From contig CAKRQV010000004.1 of NCBI GenBank assembly GCA_934394565.1, positions 1 through 64,000 on the forward strand: DNA of 64,000 nucleotides, read 5' to 3'. Below the pieces are notes generated by a model. That model saw only the letters and a program-made list of their open reading frames with translations, was not told the origin of the DNA and did not search any database. Source of the DNA: an uncultured Lachnospiraceae bacterium (GTDB lineage Bacteria; Bacillota; Clostridia; Lachnospirales; Lachnospiraceae). The position numbers and the translations under genes were made by a program. Below are positions 1 through 8,189 of the stretch, in pieces (positions within the stretch are counted from its first letter, which is position 1; each line of letters begins with the position of its first letter).

Positions 1-71
1 GGGCCTATAGGGCTCGAACCTATGACCCTCTGCTTGTAAGGCAGATGCTCTCCCAGCTGAGCTAAGACCCC
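1..71 (-). tRNA. tRNA-Val (anticodon TAC), 3' end cut by the window edge
   Basis: Read on the minus strand, the sequence folds as a tRNA. The 5' acceptor strand GGGGTCT lies at 71-65, followed by a D arm containing AGCTCAGC. The anticodon stem TCTGC/GCAGA encloses the loop CTTACAA, which gives anticodon TAC (Val). The T arm is ATAGG-TTCGAGC-CCTAT. The last acceptor base and any encoded CCA lie beyond position 1. It decodes GUA-type valine codons. The 140 bp between it and the next gene is AT-rich and shows no clear gene. Confidence 0.93.
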
Positions 72-213
72 ATATCTCCGGCATTTCTCAACCGGACTTT
101 GTTATAATACTACGGTGCGCGAAAATTGTCAACAATTTTTTGAAAAATTTGAAAAATTATTTTTTCTGCTTTACTACGGTTCGCAGTCGTCCTTCATCTC
201 GCTCTTAAATCTT

Positions 214-1260
214 TTACTTGAATGTCTCCACCAACACTTTCTGTTTATGCCATCCTTTTGTCATGCTTAAAGCATACACCGCAAACGGCAAAGCATCACA
301 GTCATACACAAACGGTTCTTCTTTATACAAGCGCACCCTGGTGCCTCCGTCCGCAAGTTCTTTGCCTCTCTTTTCTGCCTTTTCCCAGAGCTTCTGCAAA
401 TGTGCATTTTTCTCTTCGCCAAAATCACGAGCCGAATACACGCTTGCGGCCTGTCGCAATTTGTCTGCCAGACATTCTGCCAGTGCGCTATGCCGGTTCT
501 TTTGCAGCATAGCCGCCAGCTGTGCTGCTTTTCGCTTTGATGGTTTCCTGCTGTAATGCAAAAGACATTTTAAAAATGTGCTGTCATGTACCTCTCTGGC
601 CAGTGTAGCCATAACATCCACGGCTTCTGATGATACTTCCCACGGGTCTTCCATCGGCACAATATACTGTTCCGGCACTGATGGATAAAAGAGATAATTC
701 AGCGGTGGAAAATTTTTCAGACTGGAAAGCTTCCGTTCGTCCTCTGTGCAGTATACTTCGCCCAGATATTCATATTTATCCCGCAAAATCGCAATCTGAT
801 ATTCCAATACCCGAAGATTTTCCTGTCCTTTCACCCAGAAATGACCGATATTTCCGTAATCATACAGATGCACATCCAACGCAATATCACTGAAAAATAC
901 TGTACAGACCGTATCTCCCTGATGAATGACCAGAACATATTCTCCCTCTTCACGATCCAGTGAATATGTCAATGACCCTTCATAGTCTTTTTTATACAGG
1001 CCACCCAGCCGTGCTTCTTTTAACACCAGAAAGCTTTCCACAGCATCATTCATCAGATAGATGAGACGAAGCGTCCTGTCTTCTGTATGTCCGGTAAAAC
1101 CGGTGGGGATATCGATCAGTTCAAACTGCTCCTGTTCCAGAAGTTCTGTCAGTTTTTCAAGATGATCACTCTCTGGCATCCCTGCAATCTGCTGCTTTTC
1201 CAGAGAAGCACCGGGCACTACAAAAGTCTGCTGTTCATTTTGTCTGCCCACCATATCCAT
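214..1260 (-). CDS. Uncharacterised protein, possibly DUF3878 family
   Basis: A 348-residue cytoplasmic-looking protein with no signal peptide or membrane segment. Its acidic N-terminal half is rich in aromatic residues and its basic C-terminal half is helical. The overall character recalls the DUF3878 family of clostridia, but that is from memory and unverified. I chose the ATG at 1260 because it follows the TGA of the upstream ArsC/Spx-like gene by one base and an AGGAG lies about 13 nt upstream inside that gene; a GTG at 1293 is an in-frame alternative. The two genes are therefore probably translationally coupled. No function can be assigned. Confidence 0.8.
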   Translation of the reverse strand: MDMVGRQNEQQTFVVPGASLEKQQIAGMPESDHLEKLTELLEQEQFELIDIPTGFTGHTEDRTLRLIYLMNDAVESFLVLKEARLGGLYKKDYEGSLTYSLDREEGEYVLVIHQGDTVCTVFFSDIALDVHLYDYGNIGHFWVKGQENLRVLEYQIAILRDKYEYLGEVYCTEDERKLSSLKNFPPLNYLFYPSVPEQYIVPMEDPWEVSSEAVDVMATLAREVHDSTFLKCLLHYSRKPSKRKAAQLAAMLQKNRHSALAECLADKLRQAASVYSARDFGEEKNAHLQKLWEKAEKRGKELADGGTRVRLYKEEPFVYDCDALPFAVYALSMTKGWHKQKVLVETFK

Positions 1261-1261
1261 T

Positions 1262-1612
1262 TCAACCAAGGATCTCCTGCCACTCTTTTTCACGGAATCC
1301 AGTCAGTATGTGTGCTCCAGCAATCAGAAGCGGCCGCTTCACCAGCATGCCATTCGTGGCTAACAGTTGCAGTTGTTCGTCTTCAGACATTGTGGGCAGT
1401 TTGTCTTTGAGATGCTGCTCTTTGTAAAGCATACCACTGGTATTGAAAAATTTCTTTAAGGGCAATCCGCTGATCTCGTGCCAGTGTTTTAACTCATCAT
1501 AAGTCGGATTTGCTTCCACGATATGACGGGTTTCATACGAAATGCCATGGGCATCCAGCCAGTTTTGTGCCTTTTTGCAGGTGGAACACTTGGGATAGCA
1601 GATAAATAACAT
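1262..1612 (-). CDS. ArsC/Spx-family thioredoxin-fold protein
   Basis: A 116-residue protein beginning MLFICYPKCSTCKKAQNWLD, with the CxxC pair of the ArsC/Spx/YffB family (Cys-9 and Cys-12) near the start of a glutaredoxin-like fold. The later ETRHIVEANPTYDEL segment and KRPLLI near the C-terminus also fit. The start at 1612 is supported by GGAGGA 8-9 nt upstream; a longer in-frame start at 1732 has no such site. Family members are either arsenate reductases or Spx-type redox regulators of RNA polymerase. A second Cys of the ArsC type is not evident, so I leave the function open. It overlaps the control region of the downstream gene. Confidence 0.88.
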   Translation of the reverse strand: MLFICYPKCSTCKKAQNWLDAHGISYETRHIVEANPTYDELKHWHEISGLPLKKFFNTSGMLYKEQHLKDKLPTMSEDEQLQLLATNGMLVKRPLLIAGAHILTGFREKEWQEILG

Positions 1613-1760
1613 GATATGAATCCTCCATTCGCATACTATATATTGCTGTTCAGTATACCACATATCCGGCAGTATCCCTATGAAAACTTGACAAAAATCA
1701 GCAAAATCAGCAGATGACAAATCTTGTGGCACATACTATATTGTATCGATATACTATAGA

Positions 1761-1802
1761 AAAAACGCCACCGGCCTGTTTGTACAACAGTATCCGGTGG
1801 CG
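1761..1802 (-). terminator. Intrinsic terminator of the debranching-enzyme gene
   Basis: Nine-base-pair perfect stem CGCCACCGG/CCGGTGGCG (1766-1774 with 1794-1802), with extra pairing in the loop. On the minus strand it is followed by TTTTTT. It lies about 110 bp downstream of the stop at 1913. The rest of 1613-1912 holds the upstream region of the ArsC-like gene; no further gene is seen there. Confidence 0.85.
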
Positions 1803-1912
1803 CTTATCCTACATTTGTTTCATATTCCATACGAAATTTTCTTTTTGTATAAAATCCTTTTTAAGTACAGGGTACTACACAGACACCTGTAACTGATACT
1901 TTCGGCCTTCCG

Positions 1913-4039
1913 CTATCTCGGTTTTGCCGCAAACACGGCCACGGATCTCGGCTTCATATTGAATCCGCCATCGATCCGCACAGCTTCCTCCTCGCTGTAA
2001 CAGTACTTTTCCTCGTAATCTCCGTATGTGTTCACATACAGATACCAGCACATATCCTCCGGCAGTCTCGGCAGGGTGATACTCACATCGGCCCAGTAGG
2101 CGTTGATACACATATAAGTCATATCATCCCGGCCCATTTTCTCGTCATATCCGGCGAAACTCATGCCGATCGTCCGGGCATTTTCCGGCAGATTCACATT
2201 GTCAGCATTGACGTCATGGGCATGCACCGGGGCCATGCCACACTGGGCCTCCGGCAGCCGCTTGCGGATAATCTCATGTTTATTACGGAAAGCAATCATA
2301 TACTGGAAAAATTTGAAAAGCTCCTGATTTTTTTCTAATTTTGTCCAGTCCAGCCAGAACATTTCATTGTCCTGACAATAGCAGTTATTGTTGCCGTTCT
2401 GTGTATTTCCAAACTCATCTCCGGCCAGAAACATCGGTGTACCACGGCTGCACATCAGCACAGCACAGGCATTGCGGATCATACGTTTCCGCAGTTTCAT
2501 GATTTCCGGATCATCCGTTGGACCCTCCACACCACAGTTCCAGCTGCGGTTGTCATTGGCTCCGTCGGTATTGTTCCAGCCATTACATTCGTTATGTTTT
2601 TCATTATACGCATACAGATCAGCCAGCGTAAACCCATCGTGACAGGTGATAAAATTCACACAGGAATTATATGCATCGTAATCTGTATCGGAATCCTTTG
2701 GCATCACACCATACAGATCTCCGGAACCGGCAATGCTCCAGGCAGCTTTCCAGGATTCCCAGAAATCCCCTTTCAAAAAGCCACGGATGCAGTCACGATA
2801 ACGACCATTCCACTCTGCCCAGCGTTTATGTGCCGGGAATTTACCGACCTGATACAGACCGCCGGCATCCCAGGCTTCAGCGATCAGTTTACTTTTTCTG
2901 AGGATCGGATCATTGGCAATCATCTCAAGCAGCGGCGGGTTTTTCAGCGGTTCTCCCCCCTTGCCACGACCAAGGATGCTGGCCAGATCAAAGCGGAAGC
3001 CGTCCACACGGTACGTGATCGTCCAGTAGCGCAGACATTCCAGGATCATCTGGCGTACGATCGGATGATTGCAGTTGAGCGTATTGCCACAACCGCTGAA
3101 ATTATAATATTCTCCCGCCGGTGTCAGCATATAGTAAATCTGGTTATCGATGCCTTTAAAACTGAACATACGACCGTCAAAATTCCCCTCTGCCGTATGG
3201 TTGAATACAACATCCAGAATGACATCGATATCGTTGTCATGAAATGCTTTGATCAGCTCTTTTAACTCATAGCCCTCGCAGTTATGCTCCGGGCGTGATG
3301 TATAGCTCGTATTTGGTGCAAAAAAGCTGACGGTATTATAGCCCCAACATTCCAAAAGCTCATGTCCTTCATATTCTCTTCGATTGCTGGTCTCGTCAAA
3401 TTCAAAGATCGGCATCAGCTCTACAGCGTTGATACCGAGTTCCTTTAAATACGGAATCTTTTCCATCAGTCCCCGGAATGTACCTCTGTGCTTCACCCCT
3501 GAAGACGGATCCATCGTAAAGCCTCGGACGTGTAATTCATAGATGACAAGGTCGGACAGTTCTCTTTTGGACAGATTTGCATCGTCCCAGTCAAAGGTAT
3601 CCTCAACGACACGGGCCCGATAAGCACCTGTCTGCTGTGTGCCCCACACCTGCTGTCCGGTGACAGCCTGGGCATACGGATCCAGTAAAAGCTTTGTCTT
3701 GTCAAACAGCAGACCCTTTTTCACATCGAGCGGTCCGTCGATACGATAGGCATATTCAAAATCTTCGATATTCAGATTATAAACAAACATGGAATAGGTG
3801 TCACCGATCCGGTACGTCTCCGGGAACGGCAGGATTGCAAACGGTTCTTCTTCTCTCCGTTTAAAAAGCAAAAGCTCACAGCTTGTTCCCATATGGGTCG
3901 AGATCGTAAAATTTACACCATTTTCCAACGGATACGCCCCATTAACCATGTAAACACCAGGACGAACCGTATAACCGCCGATTCTGTGCAGCGCTGCTTT
4001 TCCCACAATGCTGTGCCCCATTAACATCTTTTCTTTCAT
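1913..4039 (-). CDS. Glycogen debranching enzyme / isoamylase (GH13, GlgX-like)
   Basis: A 708-residue GH13 enzyme predicted to cleave alpha-1,6 branches of glycogen or related glucans in the cytoplasm. An N-terminal E-set domain (about 1-150) precedes the catalytic barrel. Visible motifs are YELHVRGFT near 168, DVVFNH near 276-281, nucleophile Asp-351 in RVDGFRFD, acid/base Glu-388 in LIAEAW, and Asp-468 in TCHDG. The ELLECWGYN segment near 228-235 is typical of isoamylase/GlgX enzymes. The length matches GlgX (about 650-710). An AGAGG lies about 15 nt upstream of the ATG, rather far. It follows trkH by 18 nt, so it may be read from the trk operon. Confidence 0.93.
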   Translation of the reverse strand: MKEKMLMGHSIVGKAALHRIGGYTVRPGVYMVNGAYPLENGVNFTISTHMGTSCELLLFKRREEEPFAILPFPETYRIGDTYSMFVYNLNIEDFEYAYRIDGPLDVKKGLLFDKTKLLLDPYAQAVTGQQVWGTQQTGAYRARVVEDTFDWDDANLSKRELSDLVIYELHVRGFTMDPSSGVKHRGTFRGLMEKIPYLKELGINAVELMPIFEFDETSNRREYEGHELLECWGYNTVSFFAPNTSYTSRPEHNCEGYELKELIKAFHDNDIDVILDVVFNHTAEGNFDGRMFSFKGIDNQIYYMLTPAGEYYNFSGCGNTLNCNHPIVRQMILECLRYWTITYRVDGFRFDLASILGRGKGGEPLKNPPLLEMIANDPILRKSKLIAEAWDAGGLYQVGKFPAHKRWAEWNGRYRDCIRGFLKGDFWESWKAAWSIAGSGDLYGVMPKDSDTDYDAYNSCVNFITCHDGFTLADLYAYNEKHNECNGWNNTDGANDNRSWNCGVEGPTDDPEIMKLRKRMIRNACAVLMCSRGTPMFLAGDEFGNTQNGNNNCYCQDNEMFWLDWTKLEKNQELFKFFQYMIAFRNKHEIIRKRLPEAQCGMAPVHAHDVNADNVNLPENARTIGMSFAGYDEKMGRDDMTYMCINAYWADVSITLPRLPEDMCWYLYVNTYGDYEEKYCYSEEEAVRIDGGFNMKPRSVAVFAAKPR

Positions 4040-4057
4040 ATATTATATTTATTTCCT

Positions 4058-5512
4058 CTACATTTTTTTCCATGCTCTTCCGGTAAACAGAATGAGAATG
4101 GGGAAGATTTCCAGACGTCCTGCCAGCATATCCAGGATCAGTACAATCTTTGACAGAGTGCCAAACATCGCATAGTTACCTATCGGTCCGACAAGATCCA
4201 AACCAGGACCGATATTATTAAAGCAGGCTACAACGGCTGTAAAGCTCGTTGTCAGTGAGAATCCATCCAGGGATACCACCAGAAAACTTAATATAATGAT
4301 GATTACATATGCCGCCAGATAGGCATTGACATTGGCCAGGATCTTTTCATCCACTTTCTGTCCATTGCTGCGTACAACCATCACCTTTCTCGGCTGCAGC
4401 ATCTGACGGATATTTCGTTTCAGACTCTTGCCCAACAGCAGTACACGACTGACTTTGATACCACCGCCCGTACTGCCTGCACAGGCACCACAGAACATCA
4501 GGCAGACAAGGATTGACTTGGAAAAGGTCGGCCACATATCAAAGTCTGTGGTGGCAAAACCGGTCGTCGTCATGATACTGGACACCTGGAAAGCTGCATG
4601 CCGCACAGTCTCTCCCAGAGTGTCGTACATACCGAAGATATTCCAGCTGATCAGCGCGATACTGCCCAGAAAGATCCCCACATACAGACGCAGTTCCTCA
4701 TCTTTGAACACACTTTTGATTTCTTTGATCAGTAATAAGTAATAACAGCTGAAATTCACGCCAAACAGGAACATAAACACCGTGCAGACATTCTGCAGAT
4801 AAGGGCTGTAACTTCCTATACTGTCATTTTTGATACCAAATCCTCCGGTACCGGCTGTACCAAAGGCCGTACACAGAGAATCAAATAAAGGCATGCCGCC
4901 GAGCAAAAGGAAAATTATATTTAATATGGTTAATGCAATATACATCACATACAGGATGCGGGCTGTTTCTTTCATCTTCGGCACGAGCTTGCCGACATTT
5001 GGTCCAGGGCTCTCCGCACGCAGGATATACATGGTAAATCCCTGCCGCTTCTGTCCTTTTCGGGCAACAGCCAGCAAAAACACCAGCACCCCCATGCCGC
5101 CCAGCCAGTGACTGAAGCTTCTCCAGTAGAGCATCCCCCTGGTATGGGATTCTACTTCTGTTAAGATGGATGCACCGGTCGTTGTAAAACCGGATACGAT
5201 TTCAAACAGGGCATCGATATAATTCGGAATCTCTCCCGACAGAAAGAACGGCAGGCAGCCGATCAGAGCCAGTACAATCCAGCTTAAGCCCACACAGACC
5301 AAGCCTTCTCTGCTCTGGAAACGTGTTTCTGCCTTTTTCCCAATGATCCAGAGAATACCGCCGATCACGAAGGCAAGGACAATGCTGATCATAAAGGCAA
5401 CCCCCGTCCTGTAATCGCCGTCATACAGACATATTCCCAGTGGAGGCACCATAAACAGTGCCTCCAGCATGAGGATTCTGGACATAAAACGTCCAATCAT
5501 TCGATAATTCAT
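4058..5512 (-). CDS. trkH: Trk-type potassium uptake protein, membrane subunit TrkH
   Basis: A 484-residue integral membrane protein of the TrkH/KtrB superfamily, which forms the K+-translocating pore. Four filter-like P-loop segments are visible: FTTTGASI (about 113), FGTAGTGGFG (about 216), SIMTTTGFAT (about 315) and CFNNIGPGL (about 430). They are separated by hydrophobic helices. It starts 11 nt after trkA ends, so the two form one operon with the regulatory and pore subunits adjacent, as in many Firmicutes. The Shine-Dalgarno is weak (AGGTG), which fits translation following trkA. Confidence 0.96.
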   Translation of the reverse strand: MNYRMIGRFMSRILMLEALFMVPPLGICLYDGDYRTGVAFMISIVLAFVIGGILWIIGKKAETRFQSREGLVCVGLSWIVLALIGCLPFFLSGEIPNYIDALFEIVSGFTTTGASILTEVESHTRGMLYWRSFSHWLGGMGVLVFLLAVARKGQKRQGFTMYILRAESPGPNVGKLVPKMKETARILYVMYIALTILNIIFLLLGGMPLFDSLCTAFGTAGTGGFGIKNDSIGSYSPYLQNVCTVFMFLFGVNFSCYYLLLIKEIKSVFKDEELRLYVGIFLGSIALISWNIFGMYDTLGETVRHAAFQVSSIMTTTGFATTDFDMWPTFSKSILVCLMFCGACAGSTGGGIKVSRVLLLGKSLKRNIRQMLQPRKVMVVRSNGQKVDEKILANVNAYLAAYVIIIILSFLVVSLDGFSLTTSFTAVVACFNNIGPGLDLVGPIGNYAMFGTLSKIVLILDMLAGRLEIFPILILFTGRAWKKM

Positions 5513-5523
5513 GGTCTACACAC

Positions 5524-6879
5524 CTATTCAAAGATGTCATTCAGGCGTTCGATCTCATCTGCGCCTGAAACGACAAGCAGAATATCTCCTTTCTCATACA
5601 TGGAATCACCATTGGGAATTTCCGTCAGCGGTCCATGTTTGATGCCGACTAACAGTGTGTTCTTTTTAATACGGATATCCCGAAGCGGTGTATGGCAGAA
5701 TTTTGTCTGGTCATTGACCATAAATTCCATCGCATCTGCCTTGCCGCCGGCAAAGCTGTGGACAGCCAGCGCGGTACCGGTCTGGTGATCTAACGCATGG
5801 ACATACTGTACGATCGTATTGCTGCAAAGATCTTTCGGACAGATCAGTCCGCCCAGAGACAGACTGTCAAGCAGGGTGCTGTTTCCCTCGTGGCTCAGCT
5901 TTGTGATCACCTGATTGACACCACAATTATAGCCATACATAGAAACGACCATATTGACCTCGTCCATACCGGTCAGGGTTACCAGTGCATCACAGTTTAC
6001 CAGACCCTCTCCGTCCAAAAGATCACGGTCCGTGGCATCCCCGAAGATAATGTCTGCTTTTGGCAAAATCTTTGCCAGTTCTTCACAGCGTTTTTCATCT
6101 TTCTCGATGATATGCACTTTGATGCCTGTATTTAACAGGCGGCTGGCCAGATAATAGCTCACACGGCCACCGCCGCAGAGCATGACGTTTTTGATCTTAT
6201 GTGTAATAATATCCAGGTTCTTTAACAGATGGGTCAGATTGTCAGTCGGAGCTGTCACATAGATACAGTCCCCTTCCTGCAGGACAAAATCACCGGCAGG
6301 TGCAATCATCTCGCTATCACGGATAACACTGCAGACCAGCACTTTACATTTTACAACGGAATTTAAGTCTGTCAGTGTAATGTTCTTTAATTTGCTTCTG
6401 GCATCGATCTTCAGCTCGATGATCTCCATACGGCCCCTGGGGAAGGTTTCCCGTTTTAACGATACGGGATATTTCAGCATACGCTCGATCTCTTCTGCGG
6501 CCTGCTTCTCCGGATTGATCATCATGGACAAGGCAAAATTACGCCGCATCGCATAGATCTGATCCGCATACTCCGGATTTCGGATGCGGGCAATAGTATG
6601 GAGATTTTCATTCATGAAATGTGCTGTCATACAGCACAAAAGGTTGATCTCATCCTCACCGGTAGCGGCAATCAGAAGATCGGCCTCACCTACACCAGCC
6701 TGTTTTAAAATATCCATGGTGGCACAGTTGCCATGGACGACCATGACATCGTACTGCTCCTGGGATGCTTCCAGAACATTCTGCTTTGTGTCGACCAGGG
6801 TCAGGTCGTACCCTTCGTCTGACAAAAGGCGGGCCAGAGTTTGTCCGACTTTGCCATCTCCTGCTATAATTATCTTCAT
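5524..6879 (-). CDS. trkA: Trk potassium system NAD-binding regulatory subunit TrkA
   Basis: A 451-residue cytoplasmic protein with the duplicated RCK architecture of TrkA: RCK-N (Rossmann, IIIAGDGKVGQTLA at the N-terminus), TrkA-C, then a second Rossmann (MLCGGGRVSYYLA near 228) and second TrkA-C. It gates TrkH in response to nucleotides. I use the ATG at 6879 because GAGG lies 8 nt upstream; the ATG six codons earlier overlaps that ribosome binding site. It is the first gene of the trkA-trkH operon. A terminator-like hairpin lies about 30 nt upstream of its start. Confidence 0.96.
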   Translation of the reverse strand: MKIIIAGDGKVGQTLARLLSDEGYDLTLVDTKQNVLEASQEQYDVMVVHGNCATMDILKQAGVGEADLLIAATGEDEINLLCCMTAHFMNENLHTIARIRNPEYADQIYAMRRNFALSMMINPEKQAAEEIERMLKYPVSLKRETFPRGRMEIIELKIDARSKLKNITLTDLNSVVKCKVLVCSVIRDSEMIAPAGDFVLQEGDCIYVTAPTDNLTHLLKNLDIITHKIKNVMLCGGGRVSYYLASRLLNTGIKVHIIEKDEKRCEELAKILPKADIIFGDATDRDLLDGEGLVNCDALVTLTGMDEVNMVVSMYGYNCGVNQVITKLSHEGNSTLLDSLSLGGLICPKDLCSNTIVQYVHALDHQTGTALAVHSFAGGKADAMEFMVNDQTKFCHTPLRDIRIKKNTLLVGIKHGPLTEIPNGDSMYEKGDILLVVSGADEIERLNDIFE

Positions 6880-6910
6880 TCTCTCATCCTCAAACATACA
6901 TTTTCATACG

Positions 6911-6940
6911 AAAAAGGGCAAAACGTGTCTGTTTTTGCCC
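6911..6940 (-). terminator. Terminator-like hairpin between thrH and trkA
   Basis: Eight-bp stem GGGCAAAA/TTTTGCCC (6916-6923 with 6933-6940). On the minus strand it is followed by TTTTTC. It may end thrH transcripts about 90 nt past the thrH stop. A TATACT at 6954-6959 raises the alternative that it lies in the trkA leader as an attenuator. Confidence 0.7.
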
Positions 6941-7026
6941 AGTTTTCATATACAGTATATAGCAAAGTGGGGGAAAAATCTACCGGTTTCATGAAAACAT
7001 GCAGATTTTCCCTCACATAGAGAATA

Positions 7027-7635
7027 TCAATCCATAGCTTTTTTAATAGCTGCTAAAAGCTCATCGTATGTCTCGAAGGCTTCCAGCTCCGGGTGATCCT
7101 TTTTGATGGACTCAGTGCTGCGGAATAAAAATCCGGCTTTGCTGGCCTTTATCATACCGAGATCATTGTAACTGTCGCCACTGGCAATGGTTTCGAAACC
7201 TGCAGTCTGCAACGCTTTAACTGTGGTCAGTTTTGACTGCGCCACCCGCATTTTGTAGCCTGTGATTTCGCCACTGTCTGCAACTTCCAGTGTATTGCAG
7301 AAGATGGTCGGCATACCCAGTTTTTTCATCAGAGGTGCGGCAAACTGGGTAAAAGTGTCACTCAAAATAATGACCTGACAGCAGTCGCGCAATTCGTCCA
7401 GAAATTCTCTGGCACCGGGCATGGGATCGATCTTTTCGATGGTGGCCTGAATCTCTTTCAGGCCGAGCCCATGTTCTTTTAAGATATTCAGACGGTATTT
7501 CATCAGTTTATCGTAATCCGGCTCATCGCGGGTTGTCTTTTTCAGTTCCGGGATACCACTGGCCTCGGCAAAGGCGATCCAGATTTCCGGTACGAGAACT
7601 CCTTCAAGATCCAGACAGGTTACATACATACTCAT
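7027..7635 (-). CDS. thrH: Phosphoserine phosphatase / homoserine phosphotransferase (ThrH, HAD family)
   Basis: A 202-residue HAD-superfamily enzyme starting MSMYVTCLDLEGVLVPEIW, which closely recalls characterised ThrH. Motif I is DLEGV with the nucleophilic Asp at position 9. Motif II is ILSDTFTQF and motif III/IV is SGDSYNDLGMI. ThrH dephosphorylates phosphoserine and can transfer the phosphate to homoserine, linking serine and threonine synthesis. The start at 7635 has AGGAGG 8 nt upstream; an ATG seven codons earlier overlaps that site. It is probably monocistronic, with its own promoter at 7698-7725. Confidence 0.93.
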   Translation of the reverse strand: MSMYVTCLDLEGVLVPEIWIAFAEASGIPELKKTTRDEPDYDKLMKYRLNILKEHGLGLKEIQATIEKIDPMPGAREFLDELRDCCQVIILSDTFTQFAAPLMKKLGMPTIFCNTLEVADSGEITGYKMRVAQSKLTTVKALQTAGFETIASGDSYNDLGMIKASKAGFLFRSTESIKKDHPELEAFETYDELLAAIKKAMD

Positions 7636-7697
7636 ACTATATTCCTCCTTAAACACTGCATGTGAAACTATGCATTTAAAACATCCAACATATTTTT

Positions 7698-7725
7698 ATA
7701 TTAACACAGTGCTGTGATAAATCAA
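7698..7725 (-). promoter_or_regulatory. Probable sigma-A promoter for thrH
   Basis: TTGATT and TAATAT separated by 16 bp on the minus strand, about 65 nt upstream of the thrH start. By sequence match only. Confidence 0.55.
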
Positions 7726-7834
7726 ACGCAAAATTTCTGACCTTTCGTTTCTCATATCCGGCAGTTGAAAACGTCTGTTTTCTTCTATACATCCGCTCTG
7801 CCGTGTATACAGCCATACTGTGCATACTCCTGTC

Positions 7835-8041
7835 TTACATTTCTTCCGACATTTTTCTGTCAATCCATGTCATTACTGTCTCTGACTGTACAGCCAGAGT
7901 CTCACACTCTGCTTCCCAGTCTTTATGTTCCTTACTGGATTCGTTCGCTGGTTCTTTTTCTTCAAGTGCTTCCATCTGTGTATTGATCTGTGCTAAAGCA
8001 GCCTTTAATTCTTCCAGTGCCATCCGGGCAAACTCATTCAT
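7835..8041 (-). CDS. Small coiled-coil protein, unknown function
   Basis: A 68-residue, highly charged protein (about a quarter Glu) with heptad-like spacing (MALEELKAALAQINTQMEAL), so probably a short helical coiled coil. It contains one Cys and three Trp, and no membrane segment. AAAGGAG sits 6-7 nt before the ATG, so it is very likely translated. It stands alone between thrH and the permease terminator. I do not recognise a family. Confidence 0.75.
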   Translation of the reverse strand: MNEFARMALEELKAALAQINTQMEALEEKEPANESSKEHKDWEAECETLAVQSETVMTWIDRKMSEEM

Positions 8042-8121
8042 GCTGTTCTCCTTTTATCCGGTCGTCTGTTTTGTTTTATTTTGACCTTTTATATTTTATC
8101 ACACTCCATGCCTTTTCCATA

Positions 8122-8163
8122 GAAAAAATGCTGTGAAACCGTAATTTTTACGGTTTCACAGCA
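8122..8163 (-). terminator. Intrinsic terminator of the purine permease gene
   Basis: Very strong hairpin: TGCTGTGAAACCGTAA pairs with its complement (8129-8163), followed by TTTTTT on the minus strand. It lies 27 nt after the permease stop. Confidence 0.92.
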
Positions 8164-8189
8164 CTTCATGATCTTACAGTAAATTTTTC

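Noticed and set aside
1613..1732. N-terminal extension of the ArsC/Spx-like protein
   Set aside because: The family fold begins at MLFICYPKC and a clear ribosome binding site supports the inner start at 1612.
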